Positions 1-26,400 of a DNA stretch of 64,000 nucleotides are shown one piece after another; the stretch's first letter is position 1; the number at the start of each line of letters is the position of its first letter. The stretch lies in NCBI RefSeq assembly GCF_000224145.3, contig NC_020166.2:5633050-5697049 (forward strand). The letters run 5' to 3'. Below the pieces are notes generated by a model. The model saw nothing but the letters and a program-made list of their open reading frames with translations. It searched no databases and was not told where the DNA came from. Source of the stretch: Ciona intestinalis (lineage: Eukaryota > Chordata > Ascidiacea > Phlebobranchia > Cionidae). Position numbers and translations under genes: made by a program.

Positions 1-17
1 AAATGAAATAAGCTTAC

Positions 18-3000
18 GCTGACGAGTTCTTGGTTAAAAGGCGAAACTGGGTATTCCCCTAAACAAAAATCAACGGTCCACTCGACCATAAACTTTACTG
101 TCGCCATTGCAGCTTCTATAAAAGTTAAAAAATTGGTGTTATTATTTTTTTTACATGGCAGGGCAACGGGAATCGACAGACGAAAGCCCTATTTTATACG
201 ATTCCTGCCCGCCTATAAATTACTACAAAGTTGAGGGTGATTGTTTTTTTAGATAAGCTGACAAGAACACACCGTTGGTGATTATTGGAATGAAACAAAG
301 CCCGTATAATGTTTTGTTCAAAGATACACCAACAGCGATGCTGGCGTTTACGAGCTAATCCACTATCCTTTGGTTTCGACAAAAACGTCCAAACCATTAA
401 AACAGACACTGGGCAAACCTATATGTTTCTACTTCACCATACCTGAGTAAGTGAACTGCCATGTCAGGTTGGTTTGAACGGTGTTGTTTTTTATGGTGAA
501 TGGGGGGTGGATTAAGACGTTTCGCGGGTTTTGAGTCGGAGCTTGGTGGGGATACGTAGCTGAAAAGATTTATCATTAAAGCGGTTTTTATGTCGAGCGT
601 TAAGTGTACTGCTGTTGGATGAAGCATAATAATATCTGTATGTTGCCTAATACTGTTGAAAATCGTAAAGTGTGAGCCCTACAACCTAGTTTGTGACACA
701 TGGCGACTGCGGCTTTGGATTTACGATGCTTTTATTATTTACCGGGAAAATTCTTACCAGAGGTATAAGTTCGTCTGCTGTACAAGGTATAGTTCTTCCA
801 GCCACTTGCGGTAACAATAGAAATGTTATAGTGGTTGTAAAACCGAAGGTTTCGAACCCAAGTAAGCCACCATGTATCACCTCCAGAATAAATTCGGTGT
901 GTTGCTCGCACAAATTTGTGTCGTGTTTTGTGTCGGATTGGGTGACCAGAGGTACTGGTCTCAGAGAAACGAATATGAAATCCTAAAAAAATACATAGAT
1001 AACATATAGGTAGTTTTACACGGAAAAGAAGCATTATGCGCACAGTAGTATAAGGCACTTTCAGTCAAGTCTTTATCAAAACATTATACCTTTTATGGGC
1101 AAATCATTGGGTACGTCTTTTTCCAATTTCCACCGTAATTGCAGATTGAGTTTCATTCCACGAACAATACGAATGCTCACTTGTTCAATGTTTCTTGCTG
1201 GCGGAGGAATTCTTGGCTCTAAAAACAATTCACAAATTTACCGTTCATGTTTTGTACAAATCAGGTAAAACGTCCCCTTCAGACTAATTGTTTGTGTGGG
1301 AAATGCACTTATCAACAATTGCTTTAACACAATGGCCACCAACAGATTGTTTACAATGTCCGCCACAGAGAAAACAAAATCATCCACAATGCACACGTAT
1401 GTTGTAACTCGTAAGCGGGCACGGGGCGTAAAACATATAAGACACCCGAGTTAAATTGAATGTCATTGTTTCGCAACGAGGGTGTATGTATCAGTTACAT
1501 TCAATAAACTTCGAATGCTTGTTCAACTTTACTATTTGGCAAAATTAATGCTCATATCGACCCACTTGCAGAAAGACGGAAGGGTTGCTGGGCGACGGTG
1601 AAACCTTTTGTTCCATTTAGGTTGACTGCAGCGATTCGAAATCGATACCAATATCCTCTGCGCAAGTGGTGCAGTTTCATCGTAGTGTCTGACGTCTGGA
1701 AAAGAAAATGTAGCTGGGTGATAATTTTTTATAAAGAAAAGCTTCCGCTAACACCTGCCGGTCTATTATATATATTGAGCGTATTCAGTACACCATGTAG
1801 CCTACGACGAAAAAATATATACATGCTTGGCGGGCATGAGAATTGTATAGCGTTCAGCACACTTAACTGTTGCTAATGTAAAGTCTCGAAGTAAAGTCGT
1901 CAAAGTTAAAACAATTTAAGTCAATAACCTAAGATAACATAACGAGAAATCGTTGCTACTCTTACTTGCGCTACGATGTTCCAGTTTCTCCATCTTTTTG
2001 GAATCCCTTTCGATAAGTAATATTGCTCTTCCACCACAAACATGACTGATTTGGCAGCCTGCTACGACACTCGCATTAAAAATATATCATACGACTCTTT
2101 ATTAAAAGTATATTGCTTAAAAAAAACAATTTACTGTCGTTGATATTCCGGGTCTCCACCGAAGCATTGCAAGACCATATCTATTTTCTAATATTCTTAT
2201 ATCCGAAGTTGCTACCGGTGGTGGAAGCCAGGCTTTGCGATTCAATGGATGTCGGCATATATTCTGGCACACGCTCCTACAACACTGGATAAATACAACG
2301 AGCTGTAAATACGGAAGCATGTATAACACAGCTGGGTTAGTTATTCTTATAATATAGTCACATGGAAGTATAGCAAAAGATTGTTGAGATGATGCCAACG
2401 TCTATATTGCCCAAACAAGTTTAAGTAATTTATAAAGCAGTTTGACACACCAACCTTTAAATTTGTTTTGCATTGGAAATCGCTCTGACATTCATTACTA
2501 CAAGACATCTGTGCCGAAGTGTTTCTTAGATATTCAACAAGACCATATCCCACATTTTCTTGGTAATCTGTGTACGATATAGTTGAGGCAGCAGGACAAT
2601 ATCCCATCTTATGTTCACTCATTTCTTTTAAGAAAACACAGCTGCGAGTAAAGTGGCTAAAATAAACCTCAAGTTTGTATTGATTTATATGAGATATATG
2701 TAACTCTGTTTTGACAAACGTAAGAATATAACGATTTGTTTTAGTATACCATATGATTCACTGACCTCATCATACACTCCAATGAGTCGTGACAAAACAT
2801 CATACACTGGTTCATACTGGTGAAGCTTCTCAAGCACGGGTTTATGCATTGAAAGCATTTTAATGTTCCAAGAGTAAGGCAGTCTTTGTACTTCGACAAA
2901 CGGATCTAAAATTGAAACAAATTCTAAGTCTTAAAAATTGCATCTGTTCATACATATCTGTTTGGTGTTAATAACGAGTAAACCAACCTCTGAACTGTCC

Positions 3001-3540
3001 CAAATATTTTGATCCGCAGAACTTTGTTCAAACTCGTCATCATGTCTTTCCAAACATCTATCAATACAAGTAAAAGAATACAAACAATTTCAGATATCGT
3101 AACATTAAGAGTCAAATACTGAAATTTACCTGGCTGAACACCGGGTTCCAATGAGAGCCTGATGCTCTGTTGTTTTCAAAGCGTGAACAGTTCCATAAAG
3201 AACTAGTATATTTGATAAATGTGCTAAAACTACACTTGACAATATTAACATACTTTGCGCTAAATGTGCTTAAAACTGAAACAGCACTGCGAAAAGGGTC
3301 TATATAAAGTGACTGCTGTATCGATTTTCTGGCGGTTCTACATTGTCGTTGCACAGTTAAGTGAAAGCGATATATAGACCAAAGTCAATTTAGCAAACTA
3401 TAGGATCGATTTGCATGCGCAATTCGTTTAGGTCAGAGTAATCAACTTACCCAGCTTTGCCTGTGAAAGAACAAGAAAATAACAAGAGAGAAAAGTTGTA
3501 AAAAATGAGCACATAACACAGAATAAAACACCCACATCAT
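18..3540 (-). CDS. ANOS1: Anosmin-1 (ANOS1/KAL1) homologue, 5' part, truncated by window edge
   Basis: Secreted extracellular-matrix glycoprotein family with a Cys-box, a WAP domain and fibronectin-III repeats. Exons read on the minus strand: 3451-3540, 3130-3164, 2988-3057, 2766-2905, 2455-2617, 2135-2284, 1966-2058, 1566-1695, 1090-1218, 758-982, 443-559, about 227-408 and 18-115. Phases agree from the first through the exon ending at 408; the donor near 227 is uncertain. Exon 1 encodes a hydrophobic signal-like segment (MMWVFYSVLC...). Next come the Cys-box (RCSARCLERH, CFQCINPC, NQCMMFCHDSLEC) and a WAP core with spacing C-x3-C-x5-C-x5-CC-x3-C-x3-C (GYCP...CSNEC..., KTNLKCCRSVCQNIC). The FN3 segments show motifs matching anosmin, such as WYRFRIAAVNLNGTKGF. 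The start Met is inferred; further FN3 exons must lie left of the window. The family assignment is from remembered human anosmin-1 and is strong for the Cys-box/WAP/FN3 order. Confidence 0.85.
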
Positions 3541-3624
3541 TTCACTAATATGAATGAAAGAGTGTGACATTACTTTAGCCGGAAAACGAGAGTCGTTATA
3601 ACAAGAGTGTTTTGTTTCAAACAC

Positions 3625-3805
3625 CTCGTGCCGGCTTGCGAGTTACCATGTATGTTACTTTGTGGATGATTATTACTTTGTGAAAGGGATTTTTTTCTTT
3701 GTTTTATGTATGCTGATAATTTGGACAACTAATTAGAGCAAATGCCATTAACTGTTTTGCTCAAGGACACATACGCCTATAATGTTGGCAGCGACGAGCT
3801 ATTTA
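3625..3805. repeat. tRNA-derived SINE family fragment
   Basis: Contains the tail core shared with copies near 14948-15250, 16391-16615, 17270-17490 and 51130-51340. The core reads roughly GGACAA...CATTA, then GCAATTGCCGTTAA, then TTGCCCAAGGACACA. Only the tail is recognisable here. Confidence 0.5.
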
Positions 3806-4346
3806 CTCTTGTTTACAGGCAGGCGCGCAAACCACTTTACCACGGCGCCGGACAAAAATAGAACCGCAAGTAGGGGTGCATAACGCAAATGGCTTATAAT
3901 GCACGATAGTTTCGCACTCGTACTTGCTTTCCCGTAACCAAACGCATACAACCTTTGTAGTCGTTCTTAACTTGTGTAATTAAACGAATATAACTGTCCC
4001 CTAAAGTTACTTTTGACTTGTCCTGAATCTGATTATTTAGGAATACATTTTACCTACTGCTGTACGGTCACAAAAGGAGACCGAAAACTGCTTTGTTGGT
4101 TATTTTTAGTTTTTTTTTTATCAAGCTTAATGGGCCATAGCAGTAAAAAGTTAAATAATCTAATTATTGCAGTTATAATACGTGCGTAATCATTAGAGCT
4201 GTGCTTTCTTTTTGCACTAATTCTTTATCAGTTGTTGTATAATTAAACTTGCCTATTTATTATAGCTAGGCTGTCTTGTTTAATAACAATACGTGCCAAG
4301 TGATTGTTTCAATGTGTAGGCAAACATTAAACGAACTATGTTATAG

Positions 4347-4390
4347 GTTTAACCAACGGTACACATACGTATGTGTACCGTTGGTTTAAC
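4347..4390. repeat. 44-bp near-perfect palindrome
   Basis: Two 22-nt arms (4347-4368 and 4369-4390) meet without a spacer at the sequence ACATAC|GTATGT; 21 of 22 positions pair. It lies in the ANOS1-UBA1 spacer. Function unknown. Confidence 0.85.
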
Positions 4391-5721
4391 AAAGACTAAA
4401 TACTGCGTTTTTTGAAACAAAGATTTGGGATATTTTATATGTCTTGTACAAATCCCCGTCCGAAAAAAAGTTGAGACAGGATACGATACGCATGAATGAA
4501 GCGCATTGACAAAGCTCAGCGATGCGAGTCGTTAGATTTCCATTCGTTCTCCACACTCAATGTGGATTTTGTTGATTATATTCCTTTGTTCCTGGTTCAG
4601 GTATAGTCAGTTATCTGTCTTGTTGAAACAAGTCTATTCTTATTGCACCACTCTGTCGTGTCGCAAGCGTTTGTAAGCTAGGATATGCGATACCTTAATG
4701 CGCTTTTTATTTCATCCACACGTGATATTTTGTTCTTCAATGCGCAATACTAATTGGTATTGATTTTCGTGATGAAAAAAAAAACATTTCACCATAGTTT
4801 ATATTAATATAAAACGATTGGAACGGTCATTGATTTTGCTTGAACTAAAGGTCGCTATTTAAACAACTGACGTATGGTTTTCACTCCGTCAAAAAGGTTA
4901 CCTAGCCCGCAGTGAGTCAATTTAAGTGAAGGACACGACAAACGCTGGAACAGAGAGGTTAGTGCAATAGAATAAACGATTCGTAATGTTTGTAAACAAT
5001 TATATAAAACGCCTAATAAAAAATCCTCTATCCTGTTATCTGATGAACGCCGAACGGCACATAACCACCAACTCCTAATGGATGACAGTGAGTCGCCTAT
5101 AAAGAAATATTCTTCTTAACTTCAAACTGTATATAAGCGTTCAAATTATTATATCGCAAACCCTCGAATAGTTTGGTTTATCGTAATTTATCAGTTATTA
5201 CTGTTCCATATAATATGTGTTATGTATATATGTATTAATGTTTATATAACAGGCATATGTAATGTATAATGTATTATAATTATGTGATATTGTAATGTAT
5301 CATGAAAAATGCACTGTATGTTCCCTCAGTCCCTTCTATTAGTGTTAAACTTGTATATATATATAAAAAAGTATACATATAGATATAAGTTATAACTTGA
5401 TATAGGGAAAGAATATCATCAAGAAATAGTTTAAATTTTGTGAGAGTTATGATGTCATAGAAACTCTTTAAAACAGATCACAATATAGAAATGTTTGAAA
5501 CTTAGGAAAATTCTTTTGTGGTCAAGACTTAAGTTTTTTTTGCAGCAACATCCCTGCTGTAATGTTTCAACTTGTTTTACAGACCAGATTGTAAATATTT
5601 TGCTTTCAATAATTTTTGTATGCATGAAGTGGTGACTCGCTTACTCGTTGAATAAAGTTCTGTTCAAAACGATTTCTGCGTCGAAAGAAGAGAGAGGAAT
5701 AAGTGGTGTATAATATTGTCC

Positions 5722-19393
<13,672 letters not shown>

Positions 19394-20427
19394 AAAAATT
19401 AATTCCCATTGATCTCCCGACGCCATACGGTGACGTCACCTCGATATAAACTTATTTGTTGTCAAGTTCCCGCTAGATGTCGTACCGAGTTCAGCTTTAA
19501 CTAATTCCACCGAGACTGGCTGCTTAAAATTAGATTGATCCACTATGCCATAATAAAACAAAAATCGTAGTGTAAGTTCAGCAACTCCGTGTTAATTGTT
19601 ACCTAATTCACACCACAGCGTGCAATCGGATTTCAATGACATGTTTTTTGCCGATAACTGTTCACAGTTCATTAACCCAGCGTGTATATCCTTATCATTG
19701 GCGCCTATAGAAGCTTTGAATAGTAAATACAAGTTCTCAATTTGGTCGATAACTGATTTAATTCTTCATACAACTACAAAGCTGAAAAGAAAGAAATGCG
19801 CATTTACAGCATCAGGTTTGAACTGGATTTTGAGAGAAGCTCTATTCTTAGGGTGGGAGAAGATTAAACATGTTTTTCTTTTCTTGTCCCATTTGACGAT
19901 AAACCAAGAACATTTACAGATTTATAACTGTCACCCCGCGTAGGGCATTATTGCATTATTGTTTGTTTTAAAGCAACAGTTAAGAAGTTGGGTACTAACG
20001 ATATCCCATCTCACCCCACAGTAATATATTTTTAAGCCGATGCAAGACATTTAAAACTTAAACCACCGATTAGAAGCGAATATTAAAAATGAAACGAAGG
20101 AATAATACACTGTTTCTGCCAGACATTGTAACACTAAGAAAAAAGCACTTCTGGTAATTGTTAACACTATATAGCTTGTCTGTCATTTACCCTGTCGAAT
20201 ACGACCTGATTGGCATGTCTTTGTGAGACTAAATTGCCAGAAAAGTTTTTTACAAGACAACACGATACAAGGAAATTCATGACCCACTTTCTTGGTTTCT
20301 ACTGATGGGAAGAAAGAAAATCTTGCGTAGTTTGACCTTGAACCCTTTATCTTGGTTGTATGTATGACCTGCAAGTATAACAAGGGGTAAATACTTATAG
20401 ATTCCGCCATTTTTACAAGCCGATATG
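19394..20427. other. UBA1 3'UTR and convergent spacer to the receptor gene
   Basis: UBA1 (plus) and the receptor (minus) converge here. It contains the AATAAA at 19552 and, near 19990-20030, a short fragment resembling the end of the ~200-bp MITE family (ATCCCATCTCACCCCAC). No exon is supportable. Confidence 0.6.
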
Positions 20428-23400
20428 CTAAAAACGCTGGTATATCTCGATGTAAGTAGTGTGTCTTAATAAGTTTCCATTTTTATGCATATGCTTACCA
20501 GTAATACCGGGCTTTGGGGCGCATCCGAACTTAGCACTGTACAGTTTCAGTATTCGACGCTTGCATACGAAGGACACGAGTATAAAAACCCCTTGCAATG
20601 GAACGGATATCTCAAATATATACCACAGCACCGGAGTTTCAGCTACCACAGCCGCAAAGCCGAGGGCCCAAGTGAAGCCCATTACGCTTGACATTTTAAC
20701 ATAAAGCAAGATATTGACTCGTGCGAGTCCCATAGATTGCTTGTATGCTACCATCGAGCCTGTACTGGCGTGTCTTCGGCGTGGCAATCTTTGTGTGGTG
20801 AATTGAAAGCGAGTTGGGATGCTCGGTGAAGGTACTTGGGTGAAAACCTCGTCGTCTGGATCTGACGTTGGTGACGATGGTGGAGCTTCGTTCAATGTTT
20901 CAGGGATTTTAAACGAAGGCAACCTGCACAAAGGAAATAGAAAAGAAATTTGCGACGTGCACCTCAGTTGTAAGAGCACTCGCATCGTAACCAACAGATT
21001 CTGCAAGACACTTGGTGGCCTTTGATGCAACGCAGTGGTTACTGATAATTTGTTACATGGTAACTTTAAGCGGGCAGAACATTTCTAAAACCCACCGAAC
21101 CCTTACAAGAACTTACCTGCTATCATGTCGCAGAGGCGGAACGCTTTCGCTGTAGCGTTTTCTGTATTTCTTTGACGTCACTTTCCTGATCGAGACGATT
21201 GAAAGAACAAAGAAGACAGAATTGCACACTAGTATTGCTCCCAGTGGCACGCCGAATGCAATCAAATTTGCTGTGGGGTTAGTTATCCAACATATTGGTA
21301 CCGACGGGTCGTAAGAATAACCAAAATATATGGTTGGGACGCAGAACTCAAGTATGGCACACACACCCACAAATAAACCCGGCATGCCCCAACCGTAGAA
21401 CATGTATTTGATCTGTGTTCGTCGAATAAAAGAGTTGTGACCACCAATCGAAGGACGATTCAAAACGGAGCGACGGAATGTTTTGTCAATGCCTGTATGA
21501 AAATCCATGTAAGTAAACCTAGAATATTTTATAGAGTATAACATTATATATACCATCGCTAAAACGAAGTGCTGTATACCTACAGCTGGATGACAAAATA
21601 TGACCTATATAGTTATTACCATAATCTGTTTGTTTTTAGCATTAATTAATTATAGTTCAGAAGACTGTACTATAGCTGTAAACACTTCTGCGCTGCATAT
21701 ACTGCAAAAAAACTTACCTTGTCCAAACGTCAACCAAACGTCGTAGGCCATGACGTTGTTCCAGAAAAATGTGGCGAGAAACAGATAATGTAGAAGTATG
21801 GTGAACATGGTACACACAGAAGGTGGGTTGGTCCATTCTGATCCAATCAGGAACAAGAGTTGGGAAGCGAATAATGCGACAACTAAGTTGATTAGATTCC
21901 GACCCGCCACTGTCCGTAGTTCACTGCGACGATCGAGATATATCATTCGAGTTTGATTACAGTGAGCATCGGTTAAAGAGTTTCGAAAAAAAGCCGACGA
22001 TTGGCATATTAAATTGAATTCTGCTGTGCAAACTCACTATACAGTAAGCATCACTATTCTGTGTGCCAGCTAGATAGTATTGTACATACATGCATGCGTA
22101 ACGTGGTTTAAGATTATGTACCAAAATAAACAAAGAAAATCTTTTATAAACTACTCGTTGTCAAAAATAAAACGCATTGGTTTAAATGTGTTGATAAACA
22201 TTTGGTTTTTTTGACACGACAATAAAAATTTGTACAGAAACAAAAGTAGAATATCTTTACATTACCTGAAGAATAGGTAAGTCAGAAACGTTAGGAACAG
22301 AGAGAGGAGAGAAAATAAAGTGAGACCGAAGGTACACCAGTTGATAATTTCAACCACTGGATCTATTTCTGTTTCGGTGTCAACGGTGTTCGAAGAAATG
22401 TCTTCTGAAATATCAAACACAAATGGTAACTCATATAAAGCAGGGGATTTTTTAGTTGTTTTTCTTTGACTTGTTTCACACCACGTTTATAAAGAAAAAA
22501 ATATGAAACAGTTGTATAGTAGGGTGGGGAAAGATGGGACACCTTTAGCACCTATTATTTAAATATCCTGATCGCGTTTTAAAAAAATTAACAACGTCTA
22601 TATGCCATATGGGAGTCGTGAGCATACGGTTTTATAATTCATTGAAAGTTCTTTGTTTACCACCAAATGGGACCAGAAAAGAAACGGTATCCCATCTTCC
22701 CCCATCCTACTGTATTGCGCAAATTACTGCATTACATAAATAATTGTAAAACAAATTTTAATTTAAATATTTCGTTTTTACTTTATTCCGTTGAAAACAA
22801 ATTACCTGGTGGGGTGTAGCCATCGATGCAAACAGCCACGGAATCCCCAAAGGGAATGTAAGTGTCTGGGTCGATCAGCAACTGTCGATCTTCCATCCAA
22901 AGCGAACCATTGGCGAGGACAACATATTCAGATTGGTTCAAGGGCAAATATATGTTACACACTGGCGGTAATGGCGGTTCTACTAACTGCAAAAAAAAAT
23001 ACGTGGTAAACTTTATTTTTTCATGTTATTTAAGGCACAAATTAAACTAATAAGTTTAGAGTACACTTTTGAATTTATTTAGAAATTCTGAAAATAAGAA
23101 CCTGTTAACATCCCACATACATTAGTTTCCATTCGGCCGAAAATGTTATAAATTTTAAAAAATAAAGGTCCGGGTAAAGTCCCACGAACATTAGTTTTCA
23201 TTCGTACAATATTACCAGTTCAGTTTAAAGTTGGGTTAAGATCATGCTTTTAGGGATCATTTCTATAGTGTGCATCTTGAAAACGTCGTCATAGTATAAC
23301 GATACGACAACTGCGATGACGAGTCGCAGGATTCTCCTCTGAGCATGAAGATTTATTGTTTGTAGGTTCATTTACAAACTGTGATTGAGGATTGTTTTCG

Positions 23401-26400
23401 ATGCTCTCGTAGCATCGAAAGGAGGAGAATCCTTGCTGAGCAGTTGTCAAAATTATTTTTTCAAAATATAATTTCACGGGACGTATTGTCAAGACTGTGG
23501 TTTAGATTTAAAATGAAATTAAATCGTAAGAAATTTCGTTTTTCGTGCGAATTTATAACTGGTATGAACTTAGACGTTACAGACAAATTATACAGCCATA
23601 CTTTTTATTGCATTTTCTAAATGCTAACACACAACGTTTAATTTCTCGCAAACAGCAGATTAAATTCGTAAAACATGTATGTTGTTTCAGTGTTTGTAGT
23701 TAAGATCATGCTTTTAGGGATCATTTCTATAGTGTGTATCTTGAAAACGTCGTCATATTTTGGCGATACGTCAACTGCGATGATGAGTCGCAGGATTCTC
23801 CTCTTGAGCATGAAGCTTTACTGTTTGTATTTCATATACAGACAATAATTGAGGATTGTTTTCATTGCTGTAACTAGTATTGAAAGGCGGAGAATCCTTG
23901 CTGAGCAGTTAATGTTTAATATTTCTTCTTATTATTTTGTTATGTGTTTTCTTATAAACCTTACGTTCCTTAAACTACCGTGCTGGGTATACCCTGGCAA
24001 TAACAACCCAACCAAAGCTAAGCCGGTTGTTCCGTTTTTCGTTGAGCCACATCGTTTATTATTTTAATTAAGTGGCCAACGGTTTATTGTCCTTGCCAGC
24101 CATATATATTTGTCCAAGAAGGGATTTTTTGGCAGACAAAACAATTTTGTGACAGACAGTATTTTCATGGCGGAAAAGATGTTTTGACAAGCTTGCCATA
24201 TTCGCAGCGAACAGAATTGCTTTTATATGGAAGACATAAAAATGAATTAAACTTAACTTATTGTTTATATAAAGGGAAAACTAAAAATTTTTCCACATAA
24301 GTTTAAACTACATGTCCATACATTATAGCTTGATATGTTGCTACTTACCAATTCGCAAACTGCAACTCTTGAATCCGCCAGTGAACTGTACGAAGTTCCA
24401 TCCTCTGTTATAGTGATTCTCCAATCCAGCATCTCAAACATAGAGACAGTTTAATATTAAAAAAAAGGTCATCCTTGCTTATGTGGCTGGACAGAAAGTA
24501 ACTTGTGTTCTATTCCTTTCGCTATACAGCCAAAGATTTACTTTCGTATATATAGTAGGTTGAGGTAAAACGGGACACTTTTTGCACATCATATCGGAAT
24601 ATCCTAATCGTGTTTCAAACAATCAACAACGGTTTATGGGAGTCGTTAGGATATCGTTTTATAATTCTTTTTGAGCGTTTTTATCCACATATAAATTTTG
24701 ATTTTTCGCTGGTATGCCCCGTTAAGAGTATATCTAATGGATAATTTTAAAATTATATTACCGGCAATCCTAGTTTTTTTTGCGTTTTGAATGCATTTAT
24801 TTAATTAAGTAGTAAAGGTACCTGGTATTCGCCGTTCATGTAGTATGATTCTGTCTCATTTACGAAAATGATTTCATCTCCATCGTAATTCGTAGTAATA
24901 TATTGTGAATAGTTGTATATCAGTTTGTACGAATCCTCACTAAAATAAAGATTTTTGATCAAAATTAGATAAACAAAATATTTTTTCGGTGTTTAGAAAA
25001 GGTCATGATAAACTCATCGGTTACATTTAGCGCAACAGTAATGTCAACTGGTCAGCGAGACTAGAAGGTAATGCAAAGCCGCGTAAATTCATGTGATTAA
25101 TTGTATAGTGGGATGCTGGGGGTAGATTGGACACCTTTTTATTCTATTTTCTTGTCCCATTTGGTAGTATATAGAGAGTTATAGACCATATATTTACGAA
25201 CCCCATAGACTGTTGTTAATTGTTTAAAGAACCATCAGGATATTTAGATATTAGCCATTGCTTGTATTAAACATAATATTATGGTTGTGATTTTAATTGA
25301 GCAAACATATATGTGCGCCTGTGCACTGTAAAGATATGCATTAATGTAAAATACGAACCTGCATCGTAGTGCAACTTTATTATCTTTACTTTCAACCACT
25401 GAGATTACGACGATGTTGTTTCGTATTGTCATTTCTTGGAATGGCATTTTTTCGAAAAGAGCGTCTGTAATCTAAATGGAAATGGGTAAAATTACCTGAA
25501 TGTAATTAATAAAACTGCATCATACACTAAACACTATGTTTATTACCATAAGTGATATTTTTGATCTGCAGTCAATGTTTTAAAATTCACGAAACTTTAG
25601 GTTTAAAGCAGCAGTCGTGTCGTATTTTCCTCGAAATAAAAGACCAGGCAAGAAATAAAACATAGAGCGATGATAAAGTTGCTAAAAGTAAAACACTCGG
25701 CGGATCTCAATTGATATTTATGTTATATAACGAACCTCTAATATTTCTTCTTGTGTGTAGTTACCAGGTGACACAATTATAAAAGACACGGTCACGTTCA
25801 CTGATTCATCGCTTTCGTTCAACGATTTTTCTAAACACAAAAAAGTAGTAAGTAACTCAAGCAGTTAACCAGATGCAAACAATTTTTTTGGAGCTTTCTT
25901 TATTAGTCTATTTATGGTGGTAAACAAAGATTTTTACAAAATTATATAACCGTAGCCCCACCCGCGAAAACAGCGTTGATGGGTGTCGAAAAAGGTTCGA
26001 TAAATATGGGATATACAGTTGGGTGAGGGAGGATGGGACACCTTTAGCACACAATATTCAAGTATCCTGATCGCGTTTTTAACAACAATTAACAACGGTC
26101 TATGGGAGTCGTGAACATACGTTCTTTAAGTTCTTTAATTTTTTTGTTATCCACTAAATGGGACGGATGTACTGAACAGGTGTTCCATCTTACCCAATAA
26201 CCCTACAATATATCTACATATATAGATGCAGAATCGGACACCACAGCACTATTATACCTTGCTCATTAACAGTTGCGTTCACGGTGCTTGTATTCAAGAC
26301 ACCTTCGAAAACTTTCACCACGGAGTCACCAACTTCGTATGTGGAATTAAAACCGTTAGTGAAGTCAGCCATTGGTAATTGGATTGTAACAGTTATGGTG

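Larger units (their letters stand above)
3541..5721. other. Intergenic region between ANOS1 and UBA1 (divergent)
   Basis: No coding exon is supportable. The two flanking genes are transcribed away from this 2.2-kb spacer, so it should contain both promoters. It holds a SINE-like fragment (about 3625-3805), a 44-bp near-perfect palindrome (4347-4390) and AT-rich sequence with runs of TATATA around 5220-5400. Confidence 0.6.

Noticed and set aside
3112..3354. 80-codon minus-strand ORF as anosmin exon
   Set aside because: Only 3130-3164 is needed, with acceptor cagag before CAT giving correct phase to both neighbours; the rest is intron.
20459..21025. Plus-strand ORFs of 68-81 codons
   Set aside because: Antisense to the TM6-TM7 exon of the receptor.
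23381..23620. 79-codon plus-strand ORF
   Set aside because: It overlaps the 3' half of U3 copy 1, and a similar frame (IERRRILAEQL) recurs at 23849 only because U3 copy 2 repeats the sequence.
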